Origin: Corythoichthys intestinalis
Taxonomy: Eukaryota > Chordata > Actinopteri > Syngnathiformes > Syngnathidae
Direction: 5' to 3'
Length of the DNA: 64,000 bases
NCBI RefSeq assembly: GCF_030265065.1
Contig: NC_080412.1
Location: 36,455,001-36,519,000, forward strand
The position numbers and the translations under genes were made by a program. The notes under the pieces were generated by a model. The model was given only the letters and a program-made list of their open reading frames with translations. It made no database searches and was not told the DNA's origin. Below, one piece after another: positions 49,975 through 64,000 of this stretch. Numbering within the stretch: the stretch's first letter is position 1; each line of letters starts with the position of its first letter.

Positions 49975-50034
49975 ATTTATAGCTAAAACATTTTTTTAAA
50001 CCTCTCCTTTTCAGCTGCTTAGCTGCTGAGTCGT

Positions 50035-50823
50035 TATTTTTTCCTCCTTATTCTACATATTAGATTTACTATCTTTTTTTTTTTGCCAGCGATACCAAGA
50101 GTAGCTCTACGAATTTCAGCAATGAGACGTCGCAACAATAATCACATGACTCCATTACACCAATCTGACGCAAGCTTGCCGTTCTTTGATCAAGCCAGCC
50201 TGTTCATTCACGTGGCGTCTTAAAAGCACCGTAAAAAATGAAGTATTTGACATAGAGAACTGCCCGAACATGACTTGAAAGTGCGGATTTAAACCTCTCT
50301 CCCAGTTTTTATTTGGCACCAATTGACCACGGAAAACTGGAGATATGCCTCGTAGTTACTATAATTTCATAATACTACTATTATTTCATAATAGTAACTA
50401 CGAGGGAACTATTCACTATTCAAACTACAAATTATATTCTCCACTAGAGGGCACTCATGCTCTTTGGAGGAATTTCTTTCTTTTTTTCTTTCGCTGGAAT
50501 TTAATGATTTTTTTTTTTTTCCCTTTGGCTTAATGTGGTTATGTAATATCTTACTGTACAGTATCATTATAACAACAGTTCATAAAGATAACTTTGTGAT
50601 GAGAGGGGAAAAAATGCCATTGCATACAAAAAAAATCAAACAAAAGTAAGCAGTTACTCACAATGTTAGTCATTACTTGAGTATTCTTTTCACTGGATAC
50701 TTTTTTACTTGTACTTGAGTACATTTTTTTGCATGACTACTTTTACTTTCACTTGAGTAATACTAGTTTGAAGTAACACTAGTCTTACTTGAGTAAAATG
50801 TTTGGCTACTCTACCCACCTCTG
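50035..50823. repeat. Family C MITE, truncated copy, with an internal hairpin
   Basis: The right end ACTCTACCCACCTCTG and interior blocks (AATGAGACGTCGCAACAATA, ACTTTTACTTTCACTTGAG) match 21093-22551; the left end is missing. CGTAGTTACTATAATTTCAT at about 50351 is repeated inverted as TTTCATAATAGTAACTACGA near 50385-50404, a secondary hairpin absent from the other copy. Confidence 0.65.
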
Positions 50824-50950
50824 GAGTTTGATACATTCCCATTGTTGTTGTTCACTATGTTTTATTGATTAGGAGAAAGCAGCGAACAGGAAGGGGTTTA
50901 GGGGGGACAGAAAGGATGGAAGCAGACAGAAGAGGAGAAGAACAAACACC
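50824..50950 (-). repeat. Retrosequence family R, copy B (fragment)
   Basis: The reverse complement contains the TTTCTGTCCCCCCTAAACCC and TTCGCTGCTTTCTCC block seen at 1935-2000 in copy A, in the same order. It is cut at the left by the family C MITE end at 50823. The following 50951-51139 shows nothing recognisable. Confidence 0.6.
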
Positions 50951-51139
50951 AACAAAAAAAGACATTATTAAATGCCTATGCTATCTACAAACATAATGGT
51001 GCTATTGTTATATAATTATATTTACCCATAGGCAAAATGTGAGGGCCTGATATGATGTGATTCAGAACATCTTTTAATTGATTGACCTTAATAGACAGCG
51101 ATAAACATGCAATCCATTTGAACTAGTCAAAACAGATTA

Positions 51140-52655
51140 CAGTGGTCCCTCGTTACTTCGCACTTCTAACTTTGCGCCCTCAGTCCATCGTGGATTTTTT
51201 TTTTTCAAGTAAAAAATAAATAAATAAATAAATGCTGTATTTTATAGAGCTGTCCCGATCTGATCATGTAGTCAGAGGCTTTTGTTGGTCAGGCAGTGCA
51301 CTGGAGTTGTTTATTAAAGTTAATGATGATTGACAGACGGTTAAGGTTTGATCTTGCCAGAGATGCTTACCGTAATTTTCGCACTATAAGGCGCGCCTGA
51401 CTATAAGCTGCCACCCACCAAATTTGACACGAAAACGGCATTTGTTTATAGATAGGTCGCTCTGGACTATAAGCCAGAGCTGACCTCACTGTATTATAGG
51501 CTATTAACACCAAAAGATATTAACTAGTAACACTCTATTTGACAGCGGCATCATATGACTGTCATAAGACCAAATGAAGCACCAAGCTTTGAACCAATTG
51601 GCTGCTAAGCTTCATTGCTTCAAGAAGCTTCATTTGGCCATCACTGCTCCCTTGGGGGAGACAGTCAACCTCTGCTGCCACCTGCTGCCAACACTGTTGT
51701 TGTCCAACATGCTTCCAAGCATGCATTGCAGCACTACAGATGTAAATAAAAAATCAAAATTAATGTTGTGTGCTAATTTTTTCTTCACTTACTGTTCCAG
51801 TTGTTTCATTAATTGCCAGTTATGATATTTGATAACACTTTATCTGACAGTGGTGCCGTTAGACTGTCATCAGAAAATCATAATTATGACATGACACTGT
51901 CATTAGCATTAATAAATGTTTGTAACAGTTGTCATTTTGTGTTATCTGGCAAATTATCACACTTTTGAATGGATGTAAAAGACCTGAGCTGGACATAAAT
52001 GGAGTGTTGGTGACATAATTTGCTGGATGATACTTAACGACATCTGTCATAAGCATTCAGTAACGCCCATGATAGTGTCATGTCAAAATTATGACGGTCT
52101 TATAAGTCTTATGATGCCACTGTCAAATAAAGTGTTACCTATTAATCCAAATGAATCAACAAATAAACCACAGGATTCAAAATGAAGGAAAAAAGTATCG
52201 GCTTTTAGTCAGAAAATTACGGTACTTCAAAGCACCGCATGTGTCAATCATCGTTTAACTTGTTAAACAGTTGCTGTGGCAGCTCATTTTGTGTAAGTCA
52301 GCAGCTTGGGCGGATTTGAGTGGACTCACTCAATGAAGCAATTATTAAAGACAAGGATTTTTCTACTTTTTTTTTTTTTAATAATTTGGTGGGACAGTAA
52401 CATGTTTAAAATAATTATCACATTTGAAGTGCTTAAAATCAATTTATCCCCAAAAAATATGTTTTTTTTTTTTTTTTTTTTTAATTATACTTTAGAAAAT
52501 AAAGTGAAAAAAACAAGTCTTATATGTATGTATCTCTTTCCAATGCCAAATCTGAATAAATACATTGAACACACACCCCAATAATTTTTTTGCAGTTTTT
52601 CACTTTTAGCGGCGGGTTCTGGTCCCCATTAACCGAGAAAAACGAGAGATCACTG
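51140..52655. mobile_element. Tigger/mariner-like MITE (family E), copy 2, hosting a family F MITE
   Basis: Ends CAGTGGTCCCTCGTTACTTC and AACGAGAGATCACTG next to TA. The arms match 23504-24189 (CAGTCCATCGTGGATTTTTT, GGCGGGTTCTGGTCCCCATT). Poly-T runs at 52366 and 52460. The family F copy 51368-52224 is nested inside. Confidence 0.8.
51368..52224. mobile_element. Family F MITE (nested), both ends present
   Basis: TACCGTAATTTTCGCACTAT and TTTTAGTCAGAAAATTACGG are inverted ends. The interior repeats the family F/D sequence (CAGTCAACCTCTGCTGCCAC, GACATGACACTGTCATTAGC). 857 bp, non-coding; the most complete uninterrupted family F copy in the window. Confidence 0.85.
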
Positions 52656-53056
52656 AATCAGCAAGAGAAAATATCAACAACCAGTTTGAAGTGCAAAAGC
52701 ATACTTATACAGTTCAACCCAACTGTTTTCAATTACATAACATCACAGACACTTTTTAGGACTTTGTTTGGTTCCAAAGGCTGGAAATGTTCACCTTTGC
52801 AGTTCATCACAACTCGGTCTTTCTCGCTCTGTAATACATTAAGATGTAAAACAAATTTGGATGAATATGCCACAGTGTTTTATAATTGGATCTTCTGTAA
52901 TTCATACTGGAGATTTTGGAAGTCAACAATTGGAGCTGCTTGAACTTTGCTCATGGCGTGCTATCATCAGATAGAGGTTTCCACGTAGTCCTACAATATC
53001 AGCTGCCGGGTGGAAACCTTGCTTAAGGAGCCACAGGTGCTTGACCCTTTGAAAGG

Positions 53057-62389
<9,333 letters not shown>

Positions 62390-62614
62390 AAATGGATCAC
62401 TCTTCACATTCAAGGCTACCTCCGCTTTTAGTACATTCAGCGATATTGATCTTTACGTTGGATCTTCCTTTGTTGTGTGATTAAAAATATGGCAGGGTTG
62501 CTACACAAAATGTACTAAGTAATTATTAGTTAAATTATTACTGGTTTGAAAAAATATTACTTGTTTGTTTTAATACAAATACAGGTGTTTGGTCTATTCT
62601 CTATTACCTTGTAA

Positions 62615-62620
62615 AATAAA
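62615..62620 (+). promoter_or_regulatory. Probable pcyt1b poly(A) signal
   Basis: AATAAA lies 226 bases after the stop codon in single-copy sequence, followed by a T/GT-rich stretch. It is the first canonical signal after the stop. Confidence 0.65.
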
Positions 62621-62752
62621 AAGATGGTGATATTTCAATTTCTATATTCATGCTTCATTTATAACCAAGCAAAATAATCTGCACCGATAACCTTTTAATC
62701 AATCATTGTTTTATTTTAAACAAAAACACTGGATGCAAAAAATAATGAAATA

Positions 62753-62872
62753 TGCAGTCCCTCGCTACTTCACGCTTCAAACTTGGCGACCTCAGTCTAT
62801 TGTGGATTTTTTTCAATTAAATAAAATTACAGAATTTTATTTAAAATGTTAAGATTTTACTGTACATGTATA
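62753..62872. repeat. Family E (Tigger-like) fragment
   Basis: CAGTCCCTCGCTACTTCACG, then GACCTCAGTCTATTGTGG, is the left arm of family E. It is cut by a family B MITE at 62873 and does not resume with a right arm. Confidence 0.6.
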
Positions 62873-63581
62873 TAGTGCTGCAACGATTAATCAATTAACT
62901 TTTGAAAATTTGATTAGAAAAGAGCTTCGAATCAAATTTTCCTGCTGCGAGTATTCTTTTAATTAGAGTGGCGTTGTAATGGTTTGTTTTGAAAGTGCAT
63001 TTAGTTTTATGGGTTTAGGTGGAAACACTGCCCTCTAGTGGAAACAGTGAATATGACATATCTCATTTAACATGTCTGAATGCAACTGCTCCCTGTTGAT
63101 ACCAACATAAGTAAGTTTTTGTTTGAGCTAATGTTTTTTAAGCATTCATTATTTAATTTAAAGGTATAATTAGCAATTTTTGGGGGGAATATGTGCTTGC
63201 AACAATATAAAAGAACGTTACAATTTTATAGCTTTTAAGCAAGCGGACTTTTGCTATGCAAGTTAGCCTATTGCTCTTTCGTTGTACTTCGATCCTAATT
63301 TATTTTTTTTATTCGTTTGAGGCTAATCTCAGGTATCGCTCTTGTGGAATTATACTGCTATTTTCCATAGTTTGATAAAACACTTGGGAATTTTATTTTG
63401 AATTCACATTTAATTCTCTTTGAAAAGTTCAATCTTAGCTAGTCTGTTTTAATATCCTAATAATCCTAATAATCCTAAATTATATTCTGCAACGCGTTAG
63501 ATGTTCCTAATCAATTACTTGATTATTCGAACTAACTAGTTAATAGATTAATCGACAAAGTAATCGATAGCTGGAGCCCTA
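62873..63581. mobile_element. Family B hAT-like MITE, longest copy
   Basis: TAGTGCTGCAACGATTAATC to AATCGATAGCTGGAGCCCTA, flanked by CATGTATA and CATGTATT (7 of 8). At 709 bp it is about 120-160 bases longer than the other copies, owing to extra sequence near 63335-63500 that includes a triple TAATCCTAA repeat. Confidence 0.85.
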
Positions 63582-63617
63582 CATGTATTAATGTACTAAT
63601 CATTGTTTTCTTTTACA

Positions 63618-64000
63618 GTTATCCCTCGCAACTTTGCGCTTCAAACTTCACGCCCTCCGTTCATCGTATTTTTTTTAAATTAAAAAAAATATAAATAGAT
63701 AAGTTGTCCCGAACCGATCGCGCAGTCTCACTCTTGCTCCCACCCTCCCTCTCCCTGCTCTTTGTTTGTCTGGCAGTGCAGTTGCACTGGATTCGCTTAT
63801 TAAAGTTAATGATGAACAGATGTTTGTGATTTTGCCAGTCACGAACTTCAAAAGCGCCGCATGCGTCAATCATTGTTTAACCCGTTAAACAGTTGCTGTG
63901 GCAATTTATTGTGTGTATGTTGAGCAGCTTGAGCGCATTTGAGTAAACTCACCCAATGAAGCATTTAATAAAACCAATCATTTTTGTACTTTATTCTTGT
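63618..64000. mobile_element. Family E (Tigger-like) MITE running off the window
   Basis: CAGTTATCCCTCGCAACTTT starts a new left arm followed by the family interior (GTTAAACAGTTGCTGTGGCA, CCCAATGAAGCATTTAATAA). The right end lies beyond 64000. Confidence 0.7.

Overview
This window looks like a piece of a teleost fish nuclear genome. It has spliced genes with short GT-AG introns, and a dense, deeply nested load of fish-type DNA transposons: hAT-like non-autonomous elements with 8-bp target-site duplications (TSDs), Tc1-like elements flanked by TA, and Tigger-like short elements. I see no bacterial-type operons, CRISPR arrays, rRNA or functional tRNA genes. The species cannot be fixed from the sequence alone.

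Five host gene models are supported. (1) 547-1376 (+): the last two coding exons of an unrecognised lysine/glutamate-rich, probably disordered protein that begins left of the window. (2) 12607-20097 (+): a complete 8-exon, 596-residue Arg/Pro/Ser-rich, nuclear-type protein, with a promoter and leader exon near 7.1-7.4 kb. (3) 25734-26402 (+): a four-exon gene for the C-terminal coiled coil of the SH3KBP1/CIN85 type, with no SH3 exons in view. (4) 29831-45958 (-): liph, a complete 10-exon, 457-residue secreted PLA1-type lipase with signal peptide and an intact Ser164/Asp188/His258 triad. (5) 53057-62389 (+): a complete 8-exon, 348-residue choline-phosphate cytidylyltransferase B (pcyt1b). All exon joins in genes 2, 4 and 5 were followed base by base and stay in phase. 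Genes 1-3 lie in the same orientation. The order of a BCLAF/THRAP3-like gene followed by an SH3KBP1/SH3D21-like gene recalls the human MAP7D-THRAP3/BCLAF3-SH3D21/SH3KBP1 neighbourhoods; this is an inference.

Region by region: 1-12.6 kb holds the end of gene 1, a Tc1 inserted in an older retrosequence, relics of a Buster/ZBED5-like hAT transposase and of a THAP domain, the leader exon of gene 2, a second decayed Tc1 and two hAT-like elements. 12.6-20.2 kb is gene 2, with a 2.7-kb BED-finger hAT element in one intron. 20.3-25.7 kb is nested short elements and a solo LTR. 25.7-26.4 kb is gene 3, whose 3' flank is a short element starting about 10 bases after the stop. 29.5-46 kb is liph, whose introns hold a 270-bp tandem array rich in GACGTC palindromes, a repeat-bearing element, a second solo LTR, a hAT relic with BED and hATC fragments, an almost whole Tc1, and a hAT element with tRNA-like modules. 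46.8-52.7 kb is a stack of nested hAT and Tigger-like elements. 53-62.6 kb is pcyt1b; its fifth intron is almost wholly a three-part nest that includes a GC-rich retrosequence. The last 1.4 kb is Tigger-like and hAT-like elements.

Liph (lysophosphatidic-acid-forming, secreted) and pcyt1b (rate-limiting step of phosphatidylcholine synthesis) are both phospholipid genes, but they lie on opposite strands with separate promoters; nothing in the sequence shows joint control. The most noteworthy signals are the coil-only SH3KBP1-like gene, the non-canonical GC-AG intron and Arg-rich N-terminus of pcyt1b, transposons abutting splice sites and a stop codon, the palindrome array, and composite elements that moved as units.
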